Below are positions 1 through 10,132 of a DNA stretch of 64,000 bases, one piece after another. A program made the translations under genes and the position numbers. Source of the DNA: Breznakibacter xylanolyticus (GTDB taxonomy: Bacteria; Bacteroidota; Bacteroidia; Bacteroidales; Marinilabiliaceae); contig NZ_QKZK01000014.1 in NCBI RefSeq assembly GCF_003254275.1, forward strand, positions 48,568 to 112,567, in the 5' to 3' direction. The first letter of the stretch is position 1, and each line of letters begins with the position of its first letter. Under the pieces are notes generated by a model, which did not search any database, was not told where the DNA came from, and was given only the letters and a program-made list of their open reading frames with translations.

Positions 1-1
1 T

Positions 2-601
2 TATCGGGTGCAGACATCTGCTAACACACAGTTGGGATTGAGCCTCAATGGCGGTTTGGCGATGACCAAGGCCGGGTGGACAGATGTGTCAATTAAGCAA
101 GCCCACGACCCTGTGTTTGATGCTGCTGAGTCGTTTGCCCTTCCTGTGGTGGGAGTGGGTGCAGCCTGGTATGGGGAAGCATTTTTTGCCGGTGTATCGG
201 TGCCCAATTTGTTTTACAACCATCCGGTGGTGTACGACCAAACTCAGTTTAGTCCTTCCGATGCCCGTTATTTGATCACCGGAGGGTATCTTTATCAGGT
301 GACAAAGCAATTTGGCATTCAACCTTCTGTTCTTTTTAATTATCAAAAGGAATCAGGGATGGTGAGTGAAGCCGGTTTGAATTTGCTGTTTGCACAAGTT
401 TTGTGGCTTGGCGGATCTTATCGCACCACACGCGATGTGGTCATCATGGGAGGGGTGCAGGTGATGCCGGCCTTGCGGGTGGTTTACAGTTGGGATAAGT
501 CAATGAATGACATGGGCGGGCTCACCAGTGGTTCCCATGAAGTGTCGTTGCGATATGAGTTTGGGGTTCGTTTACCCGTCACCAACCCTCGTTTCTTTTA
601 A
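2..601 (+). CDS. PorP/SprF family type IX secretion outer-membrane protein (C-terminal part)
   Basis: The reading frame is open to the left edge, so the N-terminus and signal peptide are missing; about 200 residues remain of a family usually near 300. The visible part alternates short hydrophobic and polar strands typical of an outer-membrane beta-barrel and ends in an aromatic residue (NPRFF). Barrel-like segments include GAAWYGEAFFAGVSVPNLF and the closing strand SLRYEFGVRLPV. PorP/SprF proteins are known to work with T9SS, often encoded just after a large gliding-type adhesin, and help to secrete or anchor it; such an adhesin upstream is an inference because it lies outside the window. The next gene starts 20 nt downstream, suggesting co-transcription. 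Family assignment is by overall look and neighbourhood. Confidence 0.75.
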   Translation, partial: YRVQTSANTQLGLSLNGGLAMTKAGWTDVSIKQAHDPVFDAAESFALPVVGVGAAWYGEAFFAGVSVPNLFYNHPVVYDQTQFSPSDARYLITGGYLYQVTKQFGIQPSVLFNYQKESGMVSEAGLNLLFAQVLWLGGSYRTTRDVVIMGGVQVMPALRVVYSWDKSMNDMGGLTSGSHEVSLRYEFGVRLPVTNPRFF

Positions 602-621
602 CCTTCGAAATCCGTATTGCT

Positions 622-2064
622 ATGAGCCTCATTCAAGCTTGTTTTCGTCTTTTTTATATTTATGTGATTGTTGCAATGTCGGGATTGTTCTTCAGCTTAC
701 CAGCCTCGGTTCGCGCGCAGGACATGAAGATTGAGAAACTCCTATTTTGTTCACCACGCAGCAACGAGATAGCGCCGTTTTACCGCGATTCGGTACTTTA
801 TTTTGCCTCCAATCGTCGTAAGTCGTTGTTCCGGAGTTACATGAATCCGCAAGGGGAGTTATTGTATTATTTATATCAGGTTCGTCATAAGGGCGCAGAC
901 CGCTGGGAACGGCCTCAGCTTTTCGACGCTCGTTATCAATCTCCTTTTAACAATGCCTCCATGACCATGAATGCCGCCGGTAACGTGATGGTGGTGTCGC
1001 ACGGTCGTAACGATGAGTTAAAGGCGATCCGGAATAGCCGACATGGAGATTTGTTGGGGCTTTATCAGGTGAAGTACAATGGAAAAGGGTGGGGCAAATC
1101 GTCGTTGATGCCATTTAGTAAAGTTCGTGATTATTCGTTAACGCATCCCTGTCTTTCGCCCGACGGGCAGATGTTGTTCTTCGTGTCAGATAATTCGGAA
1201 GGCATCGGGAAAAGCGACATTTACATGAGTGAACAGGTCAATGGTGAGTGGAGCGAGCCGATGAATCTGGGCAAGGGAATCAATACCCATGGAAATGAGT
1301 TGTTTCCTTTTTATCATATTTCGGGTAAGTTGTTTTTTGCCTCCGACGGACAAGGAGGATATGGAGGGTTGGATATTTTCTATACACGGCGTCAGGGCGA
1401 CGGCACTTGGGCTGACCCGGTATTGTGGGAGCAACCCGTCAATTCAGGTGCCGATGATTTTGGTTTTTATCTTTCGGACGATGAGAACTGGGGTTTTGTA
1501 GCCTCTAGTCGTGCGCAGAGTGATGACATCTACCGTTTTGAGCGACAATGGCCTACTTTTGACGTGTGTGAGCCTCAGGTGGATGATGCGTTTTGTTTCA
1601 CCTTTTTCGACGAAGGACCTTATAAATCCGATACCATTCCGTTTGTTTATCGTTGGAATTTTGGCGATGGTCAGTCGGGTGATGGGTTGGAGGTGGATCA
1701 CTGTTTTGTCGGCCCCGGTAACTATCGGGTCACCTTGAGTGCCATTGATTTGCAGCAAAACAAGGAGATGATGGTTGTGGCAGACTATTTGTTAGAACTA
1801 CAGAAAACTGTACAGGTTTACATTCATTGTTCTGAAACAATTCTGGCCGGGAAGCCGTTTGAGTGTGATGTTCTTCAATCTGTATTGCCCGATATGTCAG
1901 CGAATGAATATTATTGGGATATGGGTGACGGAACCCGATTGAAAGGCGAACGGGTGAAGCATGTGTATGCCAATGCAGGGACTTATATTGTGCGGTGTGG
2001 AACCGTTCACCGTGACACAGGGCAAAAATATTGTTCGACCCTTGAAGTGATTGTAGAGAAATAA
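622..2064 (+). CDS. Exported PD40 beta-propeller and PKD-domain protein
   Basis: 480 residues. An N-terminal hydrophobic segment (about 10-31, ending ASVRAQ) is a likely signal peptide. Residues about 50-310 carry WD40-like PD40 strands such as CLSPDGQMLFFVSDN and GKLFFASDGQGGYGGLDIFY, the pattern found in periplasmic propellers of T9SS and gliding proteins. Two PKD-type Ig domains follow: YRWNFGDGQSGDG near 343-355 with GNYRVTLSA, and YYWDMGDGT near 430-438 with GTYIVRC. There is no OmpA-like C-terminal domain, so this is not a full PorE-type protein. It lies between the PorP/SprF gene and an unknown exported protein, which suggests a cell-surface complex, but partners are not shown by sequence. 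The start follows a short gap and gives a complete signal peptide. Confidence 0.75.
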   Translation: MSLIQACFRLFYIYVIVAMSGLFFSLPASVRAQDMKIEKLLFCSPRSNEIAPFYRDSVLYFASNRRKSLFRSYMNPQGELLYYLYQVRHKGADRWERPQLFDARYQSPFNNASMTMNAAGNVMVVSHGRNDELKAIRNSRHGDLLGLYQVKYNGKGWGKSSLMPFSKVRDYSLTHPCLSPDGQMLFFVSDNSEGIGKSDIYMSEQVNGEWSEPMNLGKGINTHGNELFPFYHISGKLFFASDGQGGYGGLDIFYTRRQGDGTWADPVLWEQPVNSGADDFGFYLSDDENWGFVASSRAQSDDIYRFERQWPTFDVCEPQVDDAFCFTFFDEGPYKSDTIPFVYRWNFGDGQSGDGLEVDHCFVGPGNYRVTLSAIDLQQNKEMMVVADYLLELQKTVQVYIHCSETILAGKPFECDVLQSVLPDMSANEYYWDMGDGTRLKGERVKHVYANAGTYIVRCGTVHRDTGQKYCSTLEVIVEK

Positions 2065-2135
2065 GCATTGGTGTATTCCTTGATGCACGGATGAGAGATG
2101 ATATGATTATAGAAGAGATTTGATAAATAAAGCGC

Positions 2136-3113
2136 ATGGTACGATTATCTATTTTGTTGACAGCTTTGATGCTTTTGAGCGGATTGCACATGACGGCACA
2201 GCCGGTCCCGGGTAGGGATGAGAACATCCCCTTTTTGGTCACGTTTGGTTCGAAAAGTGAAACAGCGTGGGGGGATGATGATTTTTGTCAAATCATCTTT
2301 TTCTCTATTCCTAAAGAAGTGTCCACGCCCGTATATCTTCGGGTATTCGATGCAGATGTATCCGGTTTAAATGATGAGCAAAAAGGGGACTGGAACAGTA
2401 AAATGTTTTATGGGATATATGGTGGCAAAGGCGCTTGTTCTAACGAGGACGCCCAAAAGTCGAACATGAAAGGGAAATACGACAGTGGCACTCTTTTGGC
2501 GACCAAAACCTTTGGTGTAGATGCTGCCACTGATAATAAATGGTACACCTTTGGCCCCTTTAATCCCAGTGAGGGAGAGTTACTCCCAGAGTTTGGCGGC
2601 AATGTGTTTAAGTTTATTTGTGAAGGGACATCGGGCGACGATGGAAATATGTATCGACTGTTTCTCTCATCATCACCCACGAGCAATGTGGCGGTTGAGG
2701 GAGCTTTCGCATTTTATTTTAAATATAAGTTCCGTCTGCACGACAACAATCAGGAAGTTTCACATATTTATCCGTATATTGACAAGCGTGTTGTTGCGAT
2801 TAAACAGGCAAACTTTGATTGGGACAATGACGGAGTGATTCGGATTGTTTCGGTGGCCAAGAATGGTGAATCCATGGCCGTTTCCGGCGATAATGTGTGG
2901 GCCGAGAGCCGACATACCGTTTCCGAAGCGGAAAAGAATACTTCGTTTGATATTCAAATGATCAAAAATAAAAAGACCGTTATTCGTAACAATAACGTGG
3001 TGATGTACCTTCAGAACCAATTTGGGGAGTTAATGCCTTTCTATAGTGTTCCCATTGGTGGCATTCCCAAGTATAAATATAGTATCGGGGTCAAGCCGAA
3101 AACGTCCAAATAA
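2136..3113 (+). CDS. Exported protein of unknown function
   Basis: 325 residues, not recognised. A signal peptide is clear (RLSILLTALMLLSGLHMTAQ). The mature part has many short beta-type stretches and charged loops (AWGDDDFCQIIFFSIP, VYLRVFDADVSG), as in a jelly-roll or C2-like exported fold, and no cysteine-rich, lipoprotein or sorting-domain signature. It stops 9 nt before the propeller/SpoIIE sensor gene and follows the PD40/PKD gene by 71 nt, so it probably belongs to the same transcript. From position it may be a periplasmic or surface partner of the sensor or of the PD40/PKD protein; that is inference only. Confidence 0.6.
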   Translation: MVRLSILLTALMLLSGLHMTAQPVPGRDENIPFLVTFGSKSETAWGDDDFCQIIFFSIPKEVSTPVYLRVFDADVSGLNDEQKGDWNSKMFYGIYGGKGACSNEDAQKSNMKGKYDSGTLLATKTFGVDAATDNKWYTFGPFNPSEGELLPEFGGNVFKFICEGTSGDDGNMYRLFLSSSPTSNVAVEGAFAFYFKYKFRLHDNNQEVSHIYPYIDKRVVAIKQANFDWDNDGVIRIVSVAKNGESMAVSGDNVWAESRHTVSEAEKNTSFDIQMIKNKKTVIRNNNVVMYLQNQFGELMPFYSVPIGGIPKYKYSIGVKPKTSK

Positions 3114-3122
3114 GAATGTGAT

Positions 3123-6100
3123 ATGCTTCGTTTTTGCATGCGTTGGTGTCTCTTTTTGATGTTCATTGTAGCTGATTTAACGCCGTTGGCGGCTCAAGCG
3201 TACGATTTTAAAGTATATGATTCCGGGGTTGGATTACCTCAGAATTTCGTTTATAGCCTGGCTCAAGGATCTGATGGATACATCTGGATGGGAACCGGAG
3301 AAGGCGTGGTTCGATACGATGGGTTGAAGTTTCGGATATTTACCGAATACGATTCATTGGCTTCTTCGTTTGTGCACAAGTTGATTGTCGACAAAGCTGG
3401 TGTGGTCTGGATGGGGCATGATAACGGGAAAATCACATGCTATGAGAAGCAACAGTTTCATAAAATTATTCCGGCTGAGACATCCAGCCCCATCAAAGAT
3501 ATTGCACCCGGGGTCAATGGAAATGTTTGGGCATTGGAACAAAACAGCGGTTTGATTCGCATTGATGCCAATCGAAAGGTGCATACTTATTTTCGACGCC
3601 ACTTGTACGGGGGGCGCAAAATTTTTTATTCGCTGCTGCCGGTTGACGATCAAACGATATTGTTGGGGACTTCCGATGGATTGATGAAAGTGACGCTGGC
3701 TGCCGATACCGTGCAGGTTGTTGAAGAAATAACCGGATTTCCATCTGTGGGGGTGAATGTAATTGTGCCCAAGTTGGCTTCACCCGGCGATTATTGGGTA
3801 GGCACAGAGGGGAATGGGTTTTATCTGTTTCGGATGAGTCAGGATAAATCGGAGCATGTGCTCAATAATGAAGACTGTTTGATGTATAATGTTGGCAGCG
3901 AAAACATCACCGATATATACGAAGAAGAGGAGGGGCATTTGCTTTTGTCTACGTGGGGGCGTGGCGTGGTGAAACTACTGTTTGATCCGGTGCAGAATCG
4001 TTTTGGTAAATCCATGACCTTCAGTCATGAGAACGGTATGCCCAATGATTATGTGCGTGATATTCTGTGTGATCGTGAAGGGAATTATTGGTATGCGACC
4101 TACGGAGGAGGTGTGGCCGCATTGCTTAATGATCATTTTTTGTTTTTCAATCTTGAGCAGATCGGGTTTAAAAGCAATAAAGTGAATCGGGTTATTTTTA
4201 CCCGTAATGAATTGTTAATGGGTTTAGATAACGGCATTCTAAAAGCGGATCCTTATTGTTTTGCGAATCATGAGTTTTATGATGTCTTTCAAGGATTACC
4301 GCCATCGGTGATTACCGGTTTTTATGTCGATGCACAAGAAACGTTGTGGGTAGCCACTCGTGATAAGGGATTGTTTAAGCGCCCCAAAGGAAGCCGTTCG
4401 TTTGCATCCCATGCCTATGGTGGAGGCTTGCTTGGTAATCAGATTAATGGGATTGAAGGTGATAGTGCCCGAATTTATTTGGCGACCATGGGCGGGCTGT
4501 TTGTAATTGACAAAGCTCGTAATCGGGTGTCGCAATACACCACTGAGCGCAATCTACCTCATAACAATATTAATTTTGTGCGTCGTGATCATAATGGAAA
4601 TATTTGGATAGGACCCAAATCGAGTGGGATTTGCCGTGTTGATGTTGATAAAGATCTTATCGAAGTCCATCGGATTGACGACAGTCCTGTGGATGTGGCT
4701 GATTTGACATCAGATATCATGGGTAACATTTGGCTTGCAACCCGAGGTCGTGGCTTGATTAAATATATGGCAAATGGGGTAGAGGATTTTACCATGGCCA
4801 ATGGTCTTCTGAAAAATTATTGTCACAGCATTGTTACCGATTCGCAAAATCGCCTTTGGGTGGGGCATCACCCCGGACTCAGTTGTGTGGATTTGAAGAC
4901 GATGACCGTTCGTAAATATGGGTACGAGAGTAGTTTGGGCGGAGATTTTCAAAATGCTTGGAAAGATCGTGATAACACCATTTGGTTTGCCTCTTCACAA
5001 GGCGTTGTTCGTTATTTTCCCGATAAGGATGTCTCCAATTTAGTGGCGCCGGCACTCAATTTTGTGTCCATCGAAGTAGATGGTGAGCCTCGTCCGTTGG
5101 ATCAGGATATTCGATTGCCCTATCGGTATGGTGATAATTATAGTTTTAAGTTTTCATTTATTGGAGTCAGCTTTAAGGATCCAGAGGGTGTGACCTATAA
5201 ATATAAACTTGAAGAGGTTGGTGATGAGTCTAATTCTGAGTGGATTGATATTGGAAATGTCGGCACGCGTGAGTATGATTTTCTTCCCGACGGCGAGTAT
5301 GTTTTGAAAATTATCGCCTACAATGCCGATGGTGTGGCCACGAGTTCGCCTTTAACGGTGTCGGTGGTGATTAAACCGCCCATTTGGAAAAAAATGTGGT
5401 TTTATTTATTGGTGTTTGGCGTTTTGGGATATTTGGTTTATTTGTTGATTCAATATCGTGAACGCAAGCTTATTGAACAAAAGAAACTGTTGCAGCGCGA
5501 GGTGGCCTCTCAAACGGTGGTGCTGCGCAATCAAAAGGCCGAGATTGAGAAAAAGAATCGTGATATTACCGATAGTATCAATTACGCTAAGCGAATTCAG
5601 TCGTCTATTCTGCCTCCCTTGAGCATGCTAAAGAATGTGTTCCCCGATTCGTTTGTGTTTTTTGCGCCTCGGGATATCGTTAGTGGTGACTTTTATTGGT
5701 TTTATCAGCGCAAAGAGTATTTATATATTAGTGTTGCCGATTGTACCGGACACGGAGTGCCGGGCGCTTTTATGTCGATGATTGGGAGTACCCTGTTGAA
5801 CGATATTATCAAAAATCCCTCAGGCGTATCTCCGGCATTGATGCTCGAAGATCTGGATCGTGAGATCAAAGTGTTGTTGCAAAAGAACAGTGCTGAGCAG
5901 TCGCAAGATGGCATGGATATCTCCATTGTTGAAATCAATACATCGACCCGCATGGTGAGGCTGGCTTCAGCCAAACGGCCGGTTTATTTGTTTATTAATA
6001 ATGAGATGACCCTTTATAAAGGAGCTCGGCGGAGTATTGGTGAATCACTGATTGATGCCGATGGTCGTTTTGTGAATATTGAGTATCAATTGACCAAGGG

Positions 6101-6314
6101 CGATATCATCTACCTTTTCTCTGATGGATATTCCGATCAGTTTGGCGGCCCTTGCGGGAAGAAGTTTATGAAAGTAGGCGTTCAGAACTTGCTTGAAGAG
6201 ATTCGGTTGCTCCCCATGGATGAACAACAGCGCCGGGTGAAAGAGAATTTTTATAATTGGAAAGGTGATTTAGAACAAGTCGACGATGTGATATTTATGG
6301 GTGTTCGGGTGTGA
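3123..6314 (+). CDS. Membrane sensor: two-component-type propeller, Y_Y_Y domain and SpoIIE/PP2C phosphatase
   Basis: 1063 residues. Signal peptide (about 1-25), then Reg_prop repeats to about residue 640 (for example GSDGYIWMGTGEGVVRYDG and DREGNYWYATYGGGVAAL), a Y_Y_Y domain (about 646-750), one membrane helix (about 759-779, MWFYLLVFGVLGYLVYLLI), a coiled coil (about 780-825) and a cytoplasmic PP2C/SpoIIE phosphatase. Metal-site motifs of the phosphatase are present: SGDFYWF, ADCTGHGVPGAFMS, LFSDGYSDQFGG and QVDDVIFMG. The usual partners of such propellers are histidine kinase modules; here the output is a Ser/Thr phosphatase, which in known systems acts on an anti-sigma-antagonist or similar protein. 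No partner-switch gene is visible nearby. It is the last gene of its cluster and is followed by a strong terminator. Confidence 0.88.
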   Translation: MLRFCMRWCLFLMFIVADLTPLAAQAYDFKVYDSGVGLPQNFVYSLAQGSDGYIWMGTGEGVVRYDGLKFRIFTEYDSLASSFVHKLIVDKAGVVWMGHDNGKITCYEKQQFHKIIPAETSSPIKDIAPGVNGNVWALEQNSGLIRIDANRKVHTYFRRHLYGGRKIFYSLLPVDDQTILLGTSDGLMKVTLAADTVQVVEEITGFPSVGVNVIVPKLASPGDYWVGTEGNGFYLFRMSQDKSEHVLNNEDCLMYNVGSENITDIYEEEEGHLLLSTWGRGVVKLLFDPVQNRFGKSMTFSHENGMPNDYVRDILCDREGNYWYATYGGGVAALLNDHFLFFNLEQIGFKSNKVNRVIFTRNELLMGLDNGILKADPYCFANHEFYDVFQGLPPSVITGFYVDAQETLWVATRDKGLFKRPKGSRSFASHAYGGGLLGNQINGIEGDSARIYLATMGGLFVIDKARNRVSQYTTERNLPHNNINFVRRDHNGNIWIGPKSSGICRVDVDKDLIEVHRIDDSPVDVADLTSDIMGNIWLATRGRGLIKYMANGVEDFTMANGLLKNYCHSIVTDSQNRLWVGHHPGLSCVDLKTMTVRKYGYESSLGGDFQNAWKDRDNTIWFASSQGVVRYFPDKDVSNLVAPALNFVSIEVDGEPRPLDQDIRLPYRYGDNYSFKFSFIGVSFKDPEGVTYKYKLEEVGDESNSEWIDIGNVGTREYDFLPDGEYVLKIIAYNADGVATSSPLTVSVVIKPPIWKKMWFYLLVFGVLGYLVYLLIQYRERKLIEQKKLLQREVASQTVVLRNQKAEIEKKNRDITDSINYAKRIQSSILPPLSMLKNVFPDSFVFFAPRDIVSGDFYWFYQRKEYLYISVADCTGHGVPGAFMSMIGSTLLNDIIKNPSGVSPALMLEDLDREIKVLLQKNSAEQSQDGMDISIVEINTSTRMVRLASAKRPVYLFINNEMTLYKGARRSIGESLIDADGRFVNIEYQLTKGDIIYLFSDGYSDQFGGPCGKKFMKVGVQNLLEEIRLLPMDEQQRRVKENFYNWKGDLEQVDDVIFMGVRV

Positions 6315-6335
6315 TTTGCCCTCATGTAAAATAAA

Positions 6336-6384
6336 GCAGCCCCGGGAAAGAATTCGTTCTTTTTTGGGGCTGCTGATTTTTTTT
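6336..6384 (+). terminator. Rho-independent terminator after the sensor gene
   Basis: An 8-bp perfect stem (GCAGCCCC at 6336-6343, GGGGCTGC at 6366-6373) encloses a 22-nt loop and is followed by TGA and an eight-T run. It separates the envelope cluster from the ribosomal block. Confidence 0.85.
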
Positions 6385-6462
6385 CACCGGTGATATTTTG
6401 GGAGCTGTGGTCGTAGAAGTAACAATGTTTCACATTTTTAGCAAAAAAAGATAGGGGATGTA

Positions 6463-6494
6463 TTGTGTAATGTTGTTGGAAATGTGTAATTTTG
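6463..6494 (+). promoter_or_regulatory. Probable Bacteroidetes-type promoter of the ribosomal block
   Basis: The -7 box TAATTTTG (6487-6494) fits TAnnTTTG exactly, and a TTG at 6463-6465 lies 21 nt upstream in the -33 position. It would start RNA near 6500, leaving a leader of about 110 nt before rpsL. This is the only good match in the gap. Confidence 0.5.
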
Positions 6495-6611
6495 CAGCGC
6501 TTTTTTGTGGATAGGTGTGGAAGCATTTGGAAATCAGCAGTGTTTTTAAGGCTTCCGATTTCATGAGAGAGTGATGGAAAGAACATCTATTTTTTTAATT
6601 ATATTATTAAT

Positions 6612-7040
6612 ATGCCAACAATTCAACAGTTAGTAAGAAAAGGACGTACAGAGTTGGAGTACAAGAGCAAGTCTCCGGCTTTGAACGCATGTCCTCAGAG
6701 ACGTGGCGTTTGTGTGCGGGTGTATACCACCACACCAAAGAAGCCAAACTCTGCAATGCGAAAAGTAGCCCGCGTTCGATTGACCAACGGCAAAGAAGTG
6801 AATGCCTATATTCCAGGAGAAGGACACAACTTGCAAGAGCACTCTATTGTATTGGTGCGTGGCGGTCGTGTGAAAGACCTTCCAGGGGTACGTTATCACT
6901 TGGTTCGTGGTACTTTGGATGCCTCCGGTGTGGATGGACGTAATCAACGTCGTTCTAAATACGGAACAAAACGTCCTAAGCCAGGAAAACCCGGTGCAGC
7001 TCCCGCAAAAGGTGCTCCCGCAAAAGGCAAAAAGAAGTAA
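6612..7040 (+). CDS. rpsL: 30S ribosomal protein S12
   Basis: 142 residues, covering the decoding-centre protein uS12. The family core is intact ([19 protein letters not shown], then [17 protein letters not shown]). Both lysines whose substitution commonly gives streptomycin resistance (in PKKPNS and in RVKDLPG) are the wild-type residue. The C-terminus carries a low-complexity tail rich in K, P, G and A beyond the usual end, common in this phylum. No Shine-Dalgarno is visible, only an A/T-rich leader. It is the first gene of the str-S10-spc-alpha block. Confidence 0.98.
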   Translation: MPTIQQLVRKGRTELEYKSKSPALNACPQRRGVCVRVYTTTPKKPNSAMRKVARVRLTNGKEVNAYIPGEGHNLQEHSIVLVRGGRVKDLPGVRYHLVRGTLDASGVDGRNQRRSKYGTKRPKPGKPGAAPAKGAPAKGKKK

Positions 7041-7174
7041 TCATGTGTAACTGATCAGTTTTGTTTATTGGTTTGTTTTAATAAACGGTTGAGTAAACCA
7101 TCAAAAGTGAGGGTTGAAGACACAAATATTACTAACGAACAACCAATAGTGAAACTAATAAACAACAAAACGAA

Positions 7175-7651
7175 ATGAGAAAAGCAAAACCAAAAAAGCG
7201 GATCATTCTTCCCGATCCCCGTTTCAATGACGTGCTGGTGACACAGTTTGTGAATAACCTGATGTACGACGGTAAAAAATCAACTGCCTACGAAATTTTC
7301 TACACCGCTATGGATCGCATTGCTGATCGTGCAGAGAAAGAAGGCAAGAGCGTATTGGATTATTGGAAAAAATCGCTCGAGAACATTACTCCTTCTGTAG
7401 AAGTAAAAAGCCGTCGCGTGGGTGGTGCCACTTTCCAGGTTCCTACTGAAATTCGCCCCGCTCGTAAAGTATCGATCAGTATTAAAAACATGATTTTGTA
7501 TTCTCGTAAGAGAAGTGGAAAATCAATGTCAGAGAAACTCTCTGCTGAAATTGTTGCTGCATACAATCAAGAAGGTGCTGCTTACAAACGTAAGGAAGAC
7601 ATGCACAAAATGGCCGATGCAAACCGTGCATTTGCTCACTTCAGATTTTAA
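7175..7651 (+). CDS. rpsG: 30S ribosomal protein S7
   Basis: 158 residues, the normal length for uS7, which nucleates assembly of the 30S head and contacts the E-site. Recognised from the N-terminal [19 protein letters not shown], the central [16 protein letters not shown] and the end [10 protein letters not shown] 134-nt gap separates it from rpsL, larger than most gaps in this block; it contains short inverted T/A-rich stretches but no terminator with a T-run. fusA follows after 21 nt. Confidence 0.98.
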   Translation: MRKAKPKKRIILPDPRFNDVLVTQFVNNLMYDGKKSTAYEIFYTAMDRIADRAEKEGKSVLDYWKKSLENITPSVEVKSRRVGGATFQVPTEIRPARKVSISIKNMILYSRKRSGKSMSEKLSAEIVAAYNQEGAAYKRKEDMHKMADANRAFAHFRF

Positions 7652-7672
7652 TCACTAATTACAAGTATTACA

Positions 7673-9784
7673 ATGGCTAATGAAAATTTGAAGTATTGCC
7701 GGAACATTGGTATCATGGCTCACATTGATGCCGGTAAAACAACGACCTCTGAGCGGATCTTGTTTTACACCGGTATTACTCACAAAATTGGTGAGGTGCA
7801 CGATGGTGCGGCCACAATGGACTGGATGGAACAAGAGCAGGAGCGTGGGATTACCATTACCTCTGCTGCCATCACGACCAACTGGAACTATAATGATGAA
7901 TCATACAAAATTAACCTGATTGACACTCCGGGTCACGTTGACTTCACCGTAGAGGTGGAGCGTTCTTTGCGCGTGTTGGACGGTGCTGTGGCACTGTTTT
8001 GTGCGGTGGGTGGTGTACAACCACAGTCGGAGACTGTTTGGCGTCAGGCTAACAAGTACGGTGTTCCCCGTATTGGTTTTGTAAATAAAATGGACCGTTC
8101 AGGTGCAAACTTCTTTGGCGTTGTGCGTCAAATGAAGGAGGTGTTGAGCGCCAATGCAGTCCCTGTGGTGATCCCCATTGGTGCTGAAGAGACCTTTCAA
8201 GGGGTTGTGGATTTGATTGAAAACAAAGCAATTGTTTGGCATGATGATGCAATCAAAGGTTCTACTTTCGAGTACATGGAGATCCCTGCCGAATTGAAAG
8301 AGGAAGCAGAAGAGTGGCGCGGTAAACTCATTGAGGCAGTCGCCGAACACGACGATGCTTTGATGGAGCGTTTCTTCGATGATCCGGATTCAATCACCAA
8401 AGATCAGATCTTGCCTGTTATCCGTAAGGCAACTATTGCTCAAACTATCACTCCCGTATTGTGTGGTTCTTCATTCAAAAACAAAGGCGTTCAGCGTTTG
8501 CTCGATGCAATCATCCAGTTCATGCCAAGCCCTATTGATATTGAGGACGCCAAAGGTGTGAATCCTGATACAGATGAGGAGATTTCTTTCCCTCAAGATG
8601 AAACAGCTCCGTTGTCAGCGTTGGCATTTAAAATCGCGACAGACCCCTTTGTGGGACGTTTGGCTTTTATCCGTGTTTATTCAGGTAAAATTGATGCCGG
8701 TTCATACGTATTGAACACTCGTAGCAATAAAAAAGAGCGTATTGCCCGTCTGTATCAAATGAAATCCAACAAGCAGCTTCCCATTGAGATGATCACCACC
8801 GGTGATATTGGTGCTGCTGTTGGTTTTAAAGATATTCGCACCGGTGATACTTTGTGTGACGAGAAAAATCCTATTGTATTGGAATCCATGGACTTCCCAG
8901 ATCCTGTTATCGGTATTGCGGTAGAACCCAAGACTCAAAAAGATATCGACAAGTTGGGTGTTGCTCTTGGTAAATTGTCAGAAGAAGATCCTACTTTCCG
9001 CGTTCACACAGATGAAGAGAGTGGTCAAACCGTCATTAGCGGTATGGGTGAGCTTCACTTGGAAATCATCCTTGATCGTCTTAAGCGCGAGTTTAAAGTA
9101 GAATGTAACCAGGGTCGTCCTCAGGTGAACTACAAAGAAGCGATCACTTCTATGGTTGAGCACCGCGAAGTGTTCAAAAAACAGTCGGGTGGTCGTGGTA
9201 AGTTTGCCGACATCTATGTTAAAATTGGCCCTATCGATGCCGAAAAAGCCGGTCTTCAGTTTGTGGACGAAATCAAAGGTGGTAACATTCCCCGTGAATT
9301 TATTCCTTCGGTAGAGAAAGGTTTCAAAGAAGCTATGAAAAACGGTGTATTGGCCGGTTTTGAAGTAGAGAACATGAAAGTGACTCTGTTTGATGGTTCT
9401 TTCCACGCGGTCGATTCAGATTCATTGTCATTTGAAATTTGTGCCCGCCAGGCATTCCGCGAAGCGTGTAAAAAAGCCAAGCCGGTATTGCTCGAGCCTA
9501 TCATGCGTGTTGAGGTGGTGACGCCCGAAGATTATATGGGTGATATCATCGGTGACCTCAACAAGCGTCGCGGTCAGGTTGAAGGTATGGAAGAAAAAAT
9601 GGGTGCTCGTGTGATCAAAGCGAAAGTGCCCCTGGCTGAAATGTTTGGTTATGTGACAGCGTTGCGTACCATGTCATCAGGTCGTGCCACTTCTTCTATG
9701 GACTTCTTAATGTATCAGGAAGTCCCCAAGGCCATCGCCATGGAAGTGTTGAAAGAAGCAAAAGGAAAAACAGAATTATTATAA
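7673..9784 (+). CDS. fusA: Elongation factor G
   Basis: 703 residues, the full five-domain translocation GTPase. GTP-binding motifs: [10 protein letters not shown] (G1, 16-25), RGITITSAA (switch I), DTPGH (G3, 84-88) and NKMD (G4, 138-141). The C-terminal domains IV and V are complete (for example [16 protein letters not shown]). Unlike the Escherichia coli str operon no tuf gene follows; fusA leads directly into rpsJ after 16 nt, fusing the str and S10 operons. Confidence 0.98.
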   Translation: MANENLKYCRNIGIMAHIDAGKTTTSERILFYTGITHKIGEVHDGAATMDWMEQEQERGITITSAAITTNWNYNDESYKINLIDTPGHVDFTVEVERSLRVLDGAVALFCAVGGVQPQSETVWRQANKYGVPRIGFVNKMDRSGANFFGVVRQMKEVLSANAVPVVIPIGAEETFQGVVDLIENKAIVWHDDAIKGSTFEYMEIPAELKEEAEEWRGKLIEAVAEHDDALMERFFDDPDSITKDQILPVIRKATIAQTITPVLCGSSFKNKGVQRLLDAIIQFMPSPIDIEDAKGVNPDTDEEISFPQDETAPLSALAFKIATDPFVGRLAFIRVYSGKIDAGSYVLNTRSNKKERIARLYQMKSNKQLPIEMITTGDIGAAVGFKDIRTGDTLCDEKNPIVLESMDFPDPVIGIAVEPKTQKDIDKLGVALGKLSEEDPTFRVHTDEESGQTVISGMGELHLEIILDRLKREFKVECNQGRPQVNYKEAITSMVEHREVFKKQSGGRGKFADIYVKIGPIDAEKAGLQFVDEIKGGNIPREFIPSVEKGFKEAMKNGVLAGFEVENMKVTLFDGSFHAVDSDSLSFEICARQAFREACKKAKPVLLEPIMRVEVVTPEDYMGDIIGDLNKRRGQVEGMEEKMGARVIKAKVPLAEMFGYVTALRTMSSGRATSSMDFLMYQEVPKAIAMEVLKEAKGKTELL

Positions 9785-9800
9785 GTATCAGTTCTCAATT

Positions 9801-10106
9801 ATGAGCCAAAAAATCCGTATTAAACTGAAAAGTTACGATCATAACCTGGTTGACAAGTCAGCCGAAAAGATCGTGAAAACAGTTAAAACAACCGGTGCAG
9901 TGGTGAGCGGTCCTATTCCGCTCCCCACCCACAAGCGTGTTTTCACTGTGCTCCGCTCAACCTTCGTGAACAAGAAGTCGCGTGAGCAGTTCCAACTTTC
10001 ATCTTACAAGCGTTTGATTGACATTTACAGCTCAACAGCTAAAACAATCGATGCCCTGATGAAATTAGAGTTGCCCAGCGGTGTAGAGGTTGAAATTAAA
10101 GTGTGA
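9801..10106 (+). CDS. rpsJ: 30S ribosomal protein S10 (NusE)
   Basis: 101 residues, uS10 of the 30S head, also the NusE partner of NusG in antitermination. Typical segments: [37 protein letters not shown] and [11 protein letters not shown]. It opens the S10 section right after fusA, with no separate promoter or terminator visible in the 16-nt gap. Confidence 0.97.
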   Translation: MSQKIRIKLKSYDHNLVDKSAEKIVKTVKTTGAVVSGPIPLPTHKRVFTVLRSTFVNKKSREQFQLSSYKRLIDIYSSTAKTIDALMKLELPSGVEVEIKV

Positions 10107-10132
10107 CCTATTTTTTATTAAATTTTTAAACA

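Noticed and set aside
6251..6586. 111-residue minus-strand frame before rpsL
   Set aside because: It crosses the terminator and the end of the sensor gene and contains no recognisable domain.
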